Positions 51,459 to 60,541 of a stretch of 64,000 nt of DNA are shown piece after piece. The translations under genes and the position numbers were made by a program. Numbering within the stretch: the stretch's first letter is position 1; every line of letters starts with the position of its first letter. The notes beneath the pieces were generated by a model. It was not told the origin of the DNA and ran no database searches. It was given only the letters and a program-made list of their open reading frames with translations. Origin of the DNA: Bradyrhizobium sp. MOS002 (GTDB lineage: Bacteria > Pseudomonadota > Alphaproteobacteria > Rhizobiales > Xanthobacteraceae); contig NZ_PYFX01000003.1 in the NCBI RefSeq assembly GCF_003020115.1, positions 248,001 through 312,000 of the forward strand, written 5' to 3'.

Positions 51459-52904
51459 CTATCTTTGCGGCATATCTCGCCGCTTGTGCACGACCGCCAC
51501 GTCGTCGCTGTAGACGCGCTGCCATTGGGGCAGCCGGTCCAGCATCGCTATCGCCGGCGTCCCCGGCGCAAGCAGCGTCGCGGCGATGTTGTATTCGTCG
51601 AGCAACTTGAGAAAGTCGCCGAGATCGACCAGCGCCAGGGCGCGATTGTAACGGTTGATGAACGCTCCCCCGTACAATTCGCCGCGACCGTCGATAAAGG
51701 TGGGAATGCCGGCAAAGATCAAATAGCCGCCGAACGAATAATCGTTGAGCACGTGCCCCGCCGTGGCGAGTTTGGCTTCAGCGATGGCAGCCTGAGGGGT
51801 AATGGCCGGAGCTGGCCGTATGTCACGGGCCAGCGTCGCCCCGCTCGCCACGATCAACACACCGAGCGCGACCAGGTTCAGGCCGCGTGACGAGCCGGCC
51901 TCGTCTTCCCCAATCGGTCCGCCGAACTTCCGCCCCAGCGGAGCCGCCAGATAGAGCGGCGCCAGCATGGCCAGCAGATCCGCATTGCGGATCTGGGCCA
52001 GCGCGAAATGCAGCAAGCCGATCACGACCAGGGCCCGCACGACCGGCAGCGTCACGCCGCGCGAGAGCGCGAAGATGCCGGCCAGCAGCAGCAACTCGAA
52101 GAAACTGATGTGGCTGAAATCCTGCGGCCGCCATTCCGCGATCCAACCGAGCGCGGGGCCGAGGCCGAGTGTGGTCAGCGGCATCAGCAGCGGTTCGGGC
52201 CCGTAGGGGGTCAGGCAGGACGCCGCGACCGCAAGCGCCGTGAACGGTAGCCAACGCAGGAATACGCGCGGCCATTCGCTGCACTTCTCGCGCAGCAGCG
52301 CCTCGAGCCCCGCAGGGCCGATCAGTCCAAGCGCCAGCACCACACTGCCGTGCAGATTGGCCCACACGACCAGCAGCGGAAGGACCCAGTACGGCGGAGG
52401 CCCTCCACGATCCATGCAGCGTACCAGGGCAGCCGCCCAGGTCACCATCAGCGGCAGCACCAGCACGTGTGGCCGCGCCAGCATATGCGGCGCCAACAGG
52501 ATGACGGCCGCGATCACCATGAGCAGCGTCTGGGTCGGCGAAAGCTCGCGCAGCAGGAAGAACGTGAACAGGCCAAAGGCGAGCGCTATCGCCGCGGCGG
52601 CGACGACCAGGACGCCCTGCCAGCCGGCAAGCGCGTAGGCTCCGGCGTAGATGATCTCCGAGAGCCATTCGAACGTGATCCAGGGCGCGCCGTGCCTCGA
52701 AAAGGAAAATGGGTCGCTCGCCGGCAACGTGCCGTGCGCGATGATCCAGCGCCCGACCTCGATGTGGGAATAGCTGTCGGGATCATTGAGCAGCCGCGGT
52801 CCAAGGATCAGCAGCAGGCCATAAACGCCAAGGCTCACCAGCCAGGGAAGCGCCGCACGCGCCGAAAACGGATGAACCTCGCTGTGGACGGCCTGGTCAC
52901 TCAT
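51459..52904 (-). CDS. Multi-pass membrane protein of unknown function
   Basis: The 481-residue protein has about 10 transmembrane helices in its first ~370 residues and a soluble C-terminal part with TFIDGRGELYGGAFINRYNR. The motif GRWIIAHGTLPASDPFSFSRH in the first periplasmic loop is shared by a family of polytopic proteins resembling glycosyltransferases. Together with the 48-51 kb set it may serve envelope-glycan assembly, but it is on the opposite strand and its role is unknown. A GGCAT-adjacent ATG at 52904 gives a normal N-terminus. Confidence 0.7.
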   Translation of the reverse strand: MSDQAVHSEVHPFSARAALPWLVSLGVYGLLLILGPRLLNDPDSYSHIEVGRWIIAHGTLPASDPFSFSRHGAPWITFEWLSEIIYAGAYALAGWQGVLVVAAAAIALAFGLFTFFLLRELSPTQTLLMVIAAVILLAPHMLARPHVLVLPLMVTWAAALVRCMDRGGPPPYWVLPLLVVWANLHGSVVLALGLIGPAGLEALLREKCSEWPRVFLRWLPFTALAVAASCLTPYGPEPLLMPLTTLGLGPALGWIAEWRPQDFSHISFFELLLLAGIFALSRGVTLPVVRALVVIGLLHFALAQIRNADLLAMLAPLYLAAPLGRKFGGPIGEDEAGSSRGLNLVALGVLIVASGATLARDIRPAPAITPQAAIAEAKLATAGHVLNDYSFGGYLIFAGIPTFIDGRGELYGGAFINRYNRALALVDLGDFLKLLDEYNIAATLLAPGTPAIAMLDRLPQWQRVYSDDVAVVHKRRDMPQR

Positions 52905-53096
52905 GGCGAGCGCAAGTTAGGGCCCAAGCGTTAAATTCCTCTTTGACTTGACCGCGCCTGGCCTGGTGCGCGGCGGGCCGGTCACGCTTTGTGAACCATA
53001 TTCCCGGCTGCGAAATCCGGGCTGCGGCGCTTTGACGACCATGTGGGTCCTGATACTCTTCGCACCGTCAGACGACGAACCGGAGCTGCTTGAAGG

Positions 53097-53522
53097 ATGC
53101 GGATGAGAAGCGTGCTGCCCCTGGCTTTCAGCCTCATCTTTGTCGGCGTCTGGTCGCAGGACGGCGCGAGAGGACAGACTTCGGCCGCGCCGCCGGTTTC
53201 GCTTTCTCCCCCCAATGCATCGCCGCCGCATGCAGGCGCCAAAAACTCCAGACCTCCACCGGCAGCATCCATCAGAGAAGTTTCGCCGCCGGTGATCGGC
53301 GGGCTTCCACCGACGCCGAACCCAGCCGCCGACTACGATGGCTTCAGCGTAGGTACCGGCGACGGCAATGACACCTCGAGCCAGGTAGTCCCGCCTGTGA
53401 GGTCACGCACTGCGAAGGGCTCCAGGGCCGATCCGGGTGCTAAAGGCGCTGCTGAGCAATTAATCGATCAAGAAGACGCGGCGCTGAAACGCAAGCTGAT
53501 GATCTGCCAAAGCTGCAAGTAG
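53097..53522 (+). CDS. Proline-rich exported protein with C-terminal CxxC
   Basis: The 141-residue protein has a signal peptide (MRMRSVLPLAFSLIFVGVWS, cleavage probably after GRGQT or GARGQ near residue 27). The mature region is low-complexity, rich in Pro, Ser and Ala (AAPPVSLSPPNASPP), then a Gly/Asp stretch and an acidic helix (LIDQEDAALKRKLM). It ends in ICQSCK. The two terminal cysteines could bind metal or form a disulfide. GAAGG precedes the start; ATG at 53103 is an alternative. No family was recognised. Confidence 0.6.
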   Translation: MRMRSVLPLAFSLIFVGVWSQDGARGQTSAAPPVSLSPPNASPPHAGAKNSRPPPAASIREVSPPVIGGLPPTPNPAADYDGFSVGTGDGNDTSSQVVPPVRSRTAKGSRADPGAKGAAEQLIDQEDAALKRKLMICQSCK

Positions 53523-53527
53523 CGGTC

Positions 53528-53613
53528 GTAGTACGGATGGAGCGCAGCGAAATTGGTCATCGGTCTGCCCGGGTGGAACGGCCCCGGAATGCGCTGCGCT
53601 CCATCTGGGCTAC
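53528..53613. repeat. Imperfect palindromic repeat
   Basis: GGATGGAGCGCAGCG near 53535 pairs with CGCTGCGCTCCATC ending about 53605, with GTAG/CTAC at the edges. It belongs to the GGATGGAGCGCAGCGAAA-type palindrome family and is related to the repeat at 12642-12726. It follows the proline-rich gene and may act as a terminator. Confidence 0.7.
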
Positions 53614-53737
53614 GGCAGTCCGCTGCATAGCTGACCTACCGCGACTCTCATCGCCCGTGCTTTACCCTCCCTCAATTTCCTGATCCTCTCTCCCCTAATC
53701 AGCCGGACCAACCGGCCTGCCCAGGGAGAGAGACGCC

Positions 53738-55372
53738 ATGAAGCTCGGCACCGCGATTGCGGAAATCATGAAGCGCGAGGGGATCGAGATCCTCTGCGGT
53801 TATCCGGTCAACCATCTGATCGAGCATGCGGCCAAGGCCGATATCAGGCCGGTGATGGTGCGGCAGGAGCGCGTCGGCATCCACATGGCGGATGCGATCT
53901 CGCGGGTGACATCGGGACGTTCGATCGGCGCTTTCTGCATGCAGCATGGACCCGGTGCTGAGAATGCGATGGGCGGCGTCGCGCAATGCTATGGCGAATC
54001 CGTTCCCGTGCTCGTGTTGCCGATGGGCTATCAGCGCCGGCTTGCGCATATCGAGCCGAACTTCAATTCCAGCGAGGCGATGAAGGCGTTTTCGAAATCG
54101 TCCGAGCCGATCATCTTGGCTGGGGAAGTCGCCAACATTTTTCGCCGCGCCTTCACCAAGCTGAAGAACGGCCGCGGCGGGCCTGTCATCGTCGAGATCC
54201 CCGCCGACATGTGGAACGAGGAGGTGCCGGAGCCGCTGAACTACACGCCGGTGCTGCGCACGCGCTACGGCGCGGACCCCGTACATGTGAAGGAAGCCGC
54301 CAACCTCCTCATGAATGCCAAGCACGCGGTGATCTATGCCGGCCAAGGCGTGCATTACGCGCAGGCCTGGCCGCAACTGAAACGGCTGGCCGAACGGCTC
54401 GCCATTCCCGTCACCACCAGTCTTGGGGGCAAATCGTCCTTTCCGGAAACGCATCCGCTCTCGCTCGGCTCAGGCGGCCTCGCGGTGCCGCGCGCGGTGC
54501 CGAAGTTCCTGGCCGAGGCCGACGTCATTTTCGGCATCGGCTGTTCCTTCACCGAAACAAGCTTCGGCATCGCGATGCCGAAAGACAAAACCATCATCCA
54601 CTCCACACTCGATCCGAACCATCTCAACAAGGACGTGGAAGCCAGGATCGGCCTCGTCGGCGATGCCGGGCTCGTGTTCGACGCGCTGCTGGAGGAGATC
54701 GGCAAGACCGTCACCGCGGATCGCGACGCATCGGCGGTGGCAGCCGAGATCGCGGCCTCGCACGAGGCGTGGCTGGCGAAATGGATGCCGAAGCTCACCA
54801 GCAATGATGCGCCCTTGAGCCCCTATCGTGTGCTGTGGGACTTGCAGCACACCGTCGACATCGGCAACACCATCATCACCCACGACGCCGGCAGCCCGCG
54901 CGACCAGCTCTCGCCGTTCTGGAAATCGGTCGAGCCCCTCACCTACCTCGGCTGGGGCAAGACGACGCAGCTTGGCTACGGCCTAGGGCTGGCAATGGGC
55001 GCGAAACTCGCAAAGCCCGACAAGCTCTGCATCAATGTCTGGGGCGACGCCGCGATCGGCTTCACCGGCATGGATTTCGAGACCGCGGTGCGCGAGCGCA
55101 TCCCGATCATGTCGATCCTGCTGAACAATTTCTCGATGGCGATCGAATTGAAGGTGATGCCGGTCTCGACCGAGAAATATCGCTCGACCGACATTTCCGG
55201 CGACTACGCTGCGATGGCGCGCGCCTTCGGCGGCTATGGTGAGCGGGTGACGAAACCCGAGGACATCATCCCAGCGATCAAGCGCGGCATCCAGAAGACG
55301 CAGGAAGGCGTCCCGGTGCTGCTGGAGTTCATCACCAGCAAGGAGACCGAGGTGTCGCGGCCGGGCACGTGA
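53738..55372 (+). CDS. Thiamine-diphosphate-dependent enzyme, acetolactate-synthase-like
   Basis: The 544-residue protein has the three-domain ThDP fold: an N-terminal PYR domain with the catalytic Glu44 (VMVRQERVGIHMADAI), a central Rossmann-type domain (AVIYAGQGVHYAQAW), and the PP domain with GDAAIGFTGMDFETAV and the ThDP/Mg motif ending ILLNN. It resembles the large subunit of acetolactate synthases and related decarboxylases but is not flanked by an ilvN small subunit. It is not clearly an oxalyl-CoA decarboxylase, as the CoA-binding signature was not found. The substrate is unknown. The ATG at 53738 follows GGGAGAGAG. Confidence 0.9.
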   Translation: MKLGTAIAEIMKREGIEILCGYPVNHLIEHAAKADIRPVMVRQERVGIHMADAISRVTSGRSIGAFCMQHGPGAENAMGGVAQCYGESVPVLVLPMGYQRRLAHIEPNFNSSEAMKAFSKSSEPIILAGEVANIFRRAFTKLKNGRGGPVIVEIPADMWNEEVPEPLNYTPVLRTRYGADPVHVKEAANLLMNAKHAVIYAGQGVHYAQAWPQLKRLAERLAIPVTTSLGGKSSFPETHPLSLGSGGLAVPRAVPKFLAEADVIFGIGCSFTETSFGIAMPKDKTIIHSTLDPNHLNKDVEARIGLVGDAGLVFDALLEEIGKTVTADRDASAVAAEIAASHEAWLAKWMPKLTSNDAPLSPYRVLWDLQHTVDIGNTIITHDAGSPRDQLSPFWKSVEPLTYLGWGKTTQLGYGLGLAMGAKLAKPDKLCINVWGDAAIGFTGMDFETAVRERIPIMSILLNNFSMAIELKVMPVSTEKYRSTDISGDYAAMARAFGGYGERVTKPEDIIPAIKRGIQKTQEGVPVLLEFITSKETEVSRPGT

Positions 55373-55486
55373 AGCGGGCCCGGTTCTGGCCGCAAAACTC
55401 GCTGTCGCGGACGCTGGCTCCGGCCGCAGGAGATGTGATAATCCGCCTTGGTGCCGCGCATGTCGCCGCATCAAGCTGGATTGCGA

Positions 55487-57988
55487 ATGACCACCCCTGC
55501 GAACGACATCGAGGAACTCGAGCGCCTGTTGCAGTCGGCCACAGCCGAGAACGCGCAGCTTCGAAGCGAGCTCGCGATTGCGCGCGATCGTCAGAGCGCC
55601 AGCGCCGGGATTTTGCGTACCATCGCGGCCTCTCCCTCCGATGCCCGGCCGGTCTTCGAGGCGATTGCGTCCAGCTCCCGACGTTTGCTCGGCGGCTTCT
55701 CCGCCACTGTGCTTCAGTTCATCGAGGACGAGCTCCACCTCGTGGCGTTTACGCCAACCAGCCCAGAGGCGGACGAAGGGCTCAAGGCGTCGTTCCCGCG
55801 GAAGATAGCCGACTTTCCGACCTTCGCGCTGGTGCGTGGCGGCGAGACGATCCAGTTTCCGGATAGCGAAGCCGCTGATGTCCCGGAGCTGAACCGGAAC
55901 CTTGCGCGGCTGCGTGGCTTCCGCAGCGTGCTGTTCATGCCGCTGATGAATCGGGGGACACCGGTCGGCATGATCAGCGTCACGCGCGCCGAGCCCGGCG
56001 CGTTCGCAGCCGACCTCGTGCAGTTGCTCCAGACCTTTGCCGACCAGGCGGTGATCGCGATCGAGAATGCGCGGCTGTTCAACGAGACGCGCGAGATGCT
56101 GGAACGCCAGACCGCCACCGCCGACATTCTGAAAGTGATGGCCGCTTCACCGTCGGACGTACAGCCGGTGTTCGACGCCATCGCCGCCAACGCCAACCGG
56201 TTGATCGGCGGCTTCTCCACGGCAGTGCTGCGCTACATCGGCGGCGCCGCGCACCTTGCGGCGTTCACGCCCACCGATCCGGCCGGCGATCGCGTGCTGC
56301 AGTCCTCGTTCCCGGTGCCATTCGCGCAGTTCCCGCCCTACCAGCTCGTGGCCGATGGTGCCGCGGCGCAATTGCCCGACACCGAGGTCGAGCCGGCAGC
56401 CCGCGACATCGCGCGCGCCCGCGGCTACCGCAGCATGTTGTTCGCGCCCTTGATGAGCGACGGCGAGGCCATCGGAATCATCATTGCCACGCGGCGCGCG
56501 ACCGGCGCGTTCGGCGAGCATCATGTGGGGCTGCTGCAGACCTTCGCCGACCAGGCGGTGATCGCGATCAAGAATGTCAGCCTGTTCAACACCACGAGGG
56601 AAGCGCTGGAACGGCAGACCGCGACAGCCGACATCCTCAAGGTGATCGCGGCCTCGCCCGCGGATGTGACGCCGGTGTTCCAGGCGATCTCCGACAGCGC
56701 CAAGTCCCTGGTCGGCGGACATTCCTCCACCGTCACGCGCGTCATCGACGGCCAGCTGCACCTGGCCGCCTTCACCACCGACAACGAAGCCGGCAACGAC
56801 GAGCTGCTCAGCTCGTTCCCGGCGCCGCTGTCGGCATCCGGCATTCACAGCCGGGTGGCGACGAGCGGAGAGTTCGCATTCCGCAGCGACATGCAGAACG
56901 AGCCCGACCTCACGGACGCCATGAGAGAGCTGGCGCGGACCAGAGGTTATCGCAGCATCCTCGTGATCCCGATGCTGCGCGACGGCGTCGCGATCGGCAC
57001 CATCGGCGTGACGCGCCCCGAGGCCGGTCCCTTCCCGGACAAGGCGATCGCCCTGCTCAAGACCTTTGCCGACCAGGCCGTGATCGCCATCGAGAACACG
57101 CGACTGTTCAACGAGGTGCAGGACCGCACCCGGGACCTCGCCAAATCGCTCGACGATTTGCGCGCCGCCCAGGACCGGTTGGTCCAGACCGAGAAGCTGG
57201 CCTCGCTCGGCCAGCTCACCGCCGGCATCGCGCACGAGATCAAGAATCCGCTCAACTTCGTCAACAATTTTGCATCGCTCTCCGCCGAGCTGACGGACGA
57301 GCTGAACGAGGCGCTCGCGCCTGTCCCGCTCGCGGACGACGTCCGCAGCGAGGTCGACGAGCTGACCGGGCTCCTGAAGGACAATCTCGGGAAAATCGTG
57401 CAGCACGGCAGGCGCGCCGACTCCATCGTCAAGAACATGCTGCTGCATTCCCGCGAGGGCGGCGGCGAACATCGGCTGAGCGACATCAACGCGCTGGTCG
57501 AGGAGAGCCTCAACCTCGCCTATCACGGCGCCCGCGCCGAGAAGCCGCAGTTCGACGTGACGCTGAAGCGCGAGCTTGATCCGGCAGCCGGGCACGCGGA
57601 AGTGTTTCCGCAGGAGATCACGCGGGTACTGCTGAACCTGATCTCGAACGGCTTCCACGCGGTGGCCAAGCGCAAGTCCGATGACGGCGCTGCCGATTAC
57701 GAGCCGGTGGTGATCGCCGTAACGCGCGACCGGGGTGACAGCATCGAGATCCGCATCCGCGACAACGGCACCGGCATTCCGCACGATGTGAAGGAAAAGA
57801 TGTTCGATCCGTTCTTCACCACAAAGCCGGCCGGCGAAGGCACCGGCCTCGGATTGTCGATGAGCCACGACATCGTGGTGAAGCAGCACGGTGGCACGAT
57901 CGACGTCGCGACGGAGCCCGGTGCGTTCACCGAGTTCACGATTCGATTGCCGCGAAACAGCAGCTTTCCAGACGGAGGTCGCGGCTAG
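55487..57988 (+). CDS. Soluble sensor histidine kinase with three tandem GAF domains
   Basis: The 833-residue protein starts with a coiled segment (ELERLLQSATAENAQLRSEL) and contains three homologous GAF domains starting near residues 38, 212 and 381, each opening with a variant of ADILKVIAASPADVTPVF and containing a FADQAVIAIENARLF-like exit helix. A coiled linker leads to HisKA (LGQLTAGIAHEIKNPLNFVN, His583) and an HATPase with NLISNGFHAV, IRDNGTGIPHD and GTGLGLSMSHDIVVKQHGG. No transmembrane segment is present, so it should sense cytoplasmic ligands. No response regulator adjoins it. The ATG at 55487 is chosen over 55460 because the coil begins directly after it. Confidence 0.9.
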   Translation: MTTPANDIEELERLLQSATAENAQLRSELAIARDRQSASAGILRTIAASPSDARPVFEAIASSSRRLLGGFSATVLQFIEDELHLVAFTPTSPEADEGLKASFPRKIADFPTFALVRGGETIQFPDSEAADVPELNRNLARLRGFRSVLFMPLMNRGTPVGMISVTRAEPGAFAADLVQLLQTFADQAVIAIENARLFNETREMLERQTATADILKVMAASPSDVQPVFDAIAANANRLIGGFSTAVLRYIGGAAHLAAFTPTDPAGDRVLQSSFPVPFAQFPPYQLVADGAAAQLPDTEVEPAARDIARARGYRSMLFAPLMSDGEAIGIIIATRRATGAFGEHHVGLLQTFADQAVIAIKNVSLFNTTREALERQTATADILKVIAASPADVTPVFQAISDSAKSLVGGHSSTVTRVIDGQLHLAAFTTDNEAGNDELLSSFPAPLSASGIHSRVATSGEFAFRSDMQNEPDLTDAMRELARTRGYRSILVIPMLRDGVAIGTIGVTRPEAGPFPDKAIALLKTFADQAVIAIENTRLFNEVQDRTRDLAKSLDDLRAAQDRLVQTEKLASLGQLTAGIAHEIKNPLNFVNNFASLSAELTDELNEALAPVPLADDVRSEVDELTGLLKDNLGKIVQHGRRADSIVKNMLLHSREGGGEHRLSDINALVEESLNLAYHGARAEKPQFDVTLKRELDPAAGHAEVFPQEITRVLLNLISNGFHAVAKRKSDDGAADYEPVVIAVTRDRGDSIEIRIRDNGTGIPHDVKEKMFDPFFTTKPAGEGTGLGLSMSHDIVVKQHGGTIDVATEPGAFTEFTIRLPRNSSFPDGGRG

Positions 57989-57994
57989 CGGTTC

Positions 57995-59575
57995 TTACTC
58001 CGCCATCTCGGCGGGTTGCGTCGTGGAGGGACCGGCCAGCGGCCGCTCCTCCATCATGATCAGGCAGAGCGCGGCGCCGGCCATCAGCGCGGTGGCGGCA
58101 CCGAAGACATATCGGAACGCATGCCGCATGTCGTCGGCGGGGATCGCATTGACGGCGCCGTGATGCTCGCCGGCGAGCGGAACGTCGGCGCCAAGTGCAA
58201 TAAGCAGGATGGCCGCGAACGCCGCGACCGTGAACGACGACATCAGCGAGCGGAAGAAGTTCAACGCGCCGGTGATGGTGCCGACCTGCGGACGGGCGAC
58301 CGAATTCTGCACCGAGACCACGCAGACCGGAAAGGTGGTGCCGAGGCCAAGCGCAAACGCGGCCATCAGCGTCAGCAGCGCCCAAAGCGGCAACGTCGTC
58401 AATGTGAGGCCGAGGCCGCACAGCGCAGCCCAGGACGTTCCGACGATGGCGACCCGCTTGTAGTGCTTGGCGCGCGCCATGGTGCGGCCGGCGACGGCCG
58501 CGCCGACGGTCGAGACCGCCGCGAGCGGAATCAGCGCGAGGCCCGCTTCGCTGGCGCTGAGATGATAGACCGCCTCGTAATAGAGCGGCAGCTGCACCGT
58601 GAGCCCCGTGATCGCACCGAGCGCGCAGCCGCCGGCCGTCAGCCCGAACGGCACAACCGATCCTCCGAGCAGCGGCAGCGGCAGGAACGGCTCGTCCGCC
58701 CGTCGCGCGTGCCACACGAAGGTGACCGCGAGCGCGACCGCGCCGCCCACCATCGCAACCACGGTCGGCGAGAGCCACGGGAAGCGCGTGCCGCCCCAGG
58801 TCAGCACCAGCATGAAGACGACGGCGGAGGCCATCAGCAGCACGCCGCCGAGCCAGTCGACCTTGCGCTTGCGGTGGAATACCGGGATCTTCTTCATCCT
58901 GGGCAACAGCAGCGCGATCGCAGCAGCTGCGAGCGGCACATTGATCCAGAAGATCATCGACCAGTGCAGATGCTCGGCGAACACGCCGCCGATGACCGGG
59001 CCGAGAATGCCGCCGACCATCCAGACACTGGAGAAATAGGCTTGATACTGGCCGCGCTCGCGTGGGCTCACGACGTCGGAAATCACGGTCTGCACGACAG
59101 GCATGATGCCGCCGCCGCCCAGCCCCTGGAGCCCGCGTGCAAGAATCAGCATCGGCATGTTCGGCGCGACCGCGCACAGCACCGAGCCGGCGACGAACAG
59201 GCTGAGCGAGATGATGATCATCACGCGGCGGCCGTAGATGTCGCTGAGCGTGCCGAACACGGGCGCGACCGCGGTCGACGCGAGCAGATAGGCGGTGATG
59301 ACCCAGGAGAGATTGGAAACGTCGTGGAACTGGCGCCCGATGGTCGGCAGCGCGGTGGCGACGATGGTCTGATCGAGGGCAGCCAGGAACATCGTCAGCA
59401 TCAGGCTGATGACGATGGTGCGGACCTCGTCCTGCGATAGCGGCGCCGGCGGCGCGAGCGAAGGAGCGTCATCGACGCTCAGGACCTCGGACGGAAGGCG
59501 AGACAATTCCTCGGCGATGTCGTCGGGCAATGTCTGGATGTCGGCAGAACTGCTCTGCCGCTCGAACTTGTTCAT
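57995..59575 (-). CDS. DHA2-family MFS efflux transporter (EmrB/QacA-like)
   Basis: The 526-residue protein has 14 predicted hydrophobic segments. It contains the DHA2 motif LDQTIVATALPTIGRQFHD in TM1, FGTLSDIYGRRVMIIISL (motif A) and ARGLQGLGGGGIMPVVQT (motif C-like). Such proteins export drugs, bile salts or toxic compounds using the proton gradient. The N-terminal ~60 residues are polar and acidic (LPDDIAEELSRLPSEV). The ATG at 59575 is preferred to the longer frame reaching 59689. It is convergent with the GAF kinase, only 6 nt away; no TetR regulator or membrane fusion protein adjoins it. Confidence 0.92.
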   Translation of the reverse strand: MNKFERQSSSADIQTLPDDIAEELSRLPSEVLSVDDAPSLAPPAPLSQDEVRTIVISLMLTMFLAALDQTIVATALPTIGRQFHDVSNLSWVITAYLLASTAVAPVFGTLSDIYGRRVMIIISLSLFVAGSVLCAVAPNMPMLILARGLQGLGGGGIMPVVQTVISDVVSPRERGQYQAYFSSVWMVGGILGPVIGGVFAEHLHWSMIFWINVPLAAAAIALLLPRMKKIPVFHRKRKVDWLGGVLLMASAVVFMLVLTWGGTRFPWLSPTVVAMVGGAVALAVTFVWHARRADEPFLPLPLLGGSVVPFGLTAGGCALGAITGLTVQLPLYYEAVYHLSASEAGLALIPLAAVSTVGAAVAGRTMARAKHYKRVAIVGTSWAALCGLGLTLTTLPLWALLTLMAAFALGLGTTFPVCVVSVQNSVARPQVGTITGALNFFRSLMSSFTVAAFAAILLIALGADVPLAGEHHGAVNAIPADDMRHAFRYVFGAATALMAGAALCLIMMEERPLAGPSTTQPAEMAE

Positions 59576-59731
59576 CTCGATCGGAAGCCATGAGGCGGCG
59601 CAACGCCGCGAAGGATTCGTTCTATGCAGTCCAATGTAGACAGCAAAGTTCTTCCCGGGCAGGCACCGCGGCGCATGGGAGCATCCCACCCCACGGCCAT
59701 CCCGAACACGTGATCTATCTGATGCGGCGGA

Positions 59732-60247
59732 TCAGTCCTTCGGACGTCGCTTCAGGCGGGCCCGTTTCGGCAGCTGCGCCGGCCACTGCACGATGTGGTT
59801 CTCGAGCTCATCGTCCGGGATCTCCACCTCGCTGCCTTCGACCCGTCCGCGTACGGAGACGCCGGCGTCATGCACGGTGTCGGGATCGCCTGACACCAGC
59901 GGATGCCACCAATAGAGGTCGCGCCCTTCCGCGACGAGCTTGTAGCCGCAGCTCGGCGGCAGCCAGTTCAGGGTGTGGACATTGGCCGGGGTCAGGCGGA
60001 CGCAGTCCGGAACCTTCTCGGAACGATTCGCATAGTCCTTGCAGCCGCAGGTCACCCCATCGAGCAGCTTGCAGCCGACATGGGTGAAATAGATGTCGCC
60101 GGTGCCATCTTCCTCGAGCTTGTTCAGGCAGCAGCGGCCGCAGCCGTCGCACAGGCTCTCCCATTCGGGCCCCGACATCTCTTCCAACGTCTTGGTTTTC
60201 CAGAAGAATCCTTCCTGGCCTGAAGGTCGTTTGGGAGCTGCGGTCAT
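59732..60247 (-). CDS. YcgN-family cysteine cluster protein
   Basis: The 171-residue protein contains the conserved cysteine pattern of the UPF0260/YkgJ group: [12 protein letters not shown] near residues 35-46, then [18 protein letters not shown] and SEKVPDC, followed by [13 protein letters not shown]. These cysteines probably coordinate a metal or iron-sulfur cluster; the biological function is unknown. The ATG at 60247 starts [16 protein letters not shown]; the frame is open upstream to 60319 without family similarity. It is divergent from the penicillin-binding protein gene, with 294 nt between containing no other gene or clear repeat. Confidence 0.9.
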   Translation of the reverse strand: MTAAPKRPSGQEGFFWKTKTLEEMSGPEWESLCDGCGRCCLNKLEEDGTGDIYFTHVGCKLLDGVTCGCKDYANRSEKVPDCVRLTPANVHTLNWLPPSCGYKLVAEGRDLYWWHPLVSGDPDTVHDAGVSVRGRVEGSEVEIPDDELENHIVQWPAQLPKRARLKRRPKD

Positions 60248-60541
60248 GCGCCTCAACAAAAGTTCGAAAGAGCTACGGCTGGTGCCATCTAGGGCGTGCG
60301 GCCGGGGGGCTGCAAGCAACGCCCGCGTGAGGCCCGTAATGAACCGGGGTCAATTAGGCCTGTTGTTCAAAATCGCAAGCGTGACCATTGGTTTATAGGC
60401 CCTGCTCGGCTAGAAGGAACAGCAAGTCCCCACCGTCGCTGGCCGGGCGCCTTGGGTTTGCCGCAACACTCCCGCAAGACGTCTCGATGCCGCCCCGGCC
60501 GGGTGCTTGAACGCTTTCGAACCAAGCCGCAAGGGTTCTAG

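Noticed and set aside
53738..55372. Oxalyl-CoA decarboxylase assignment for the ThDP enzyme
   Set aside because: Attractive given the OFA transporters, but the protein looks like a generic acetolactate-synthase relative and I could not identify CoA- or ADP-binding features of that enzyme.
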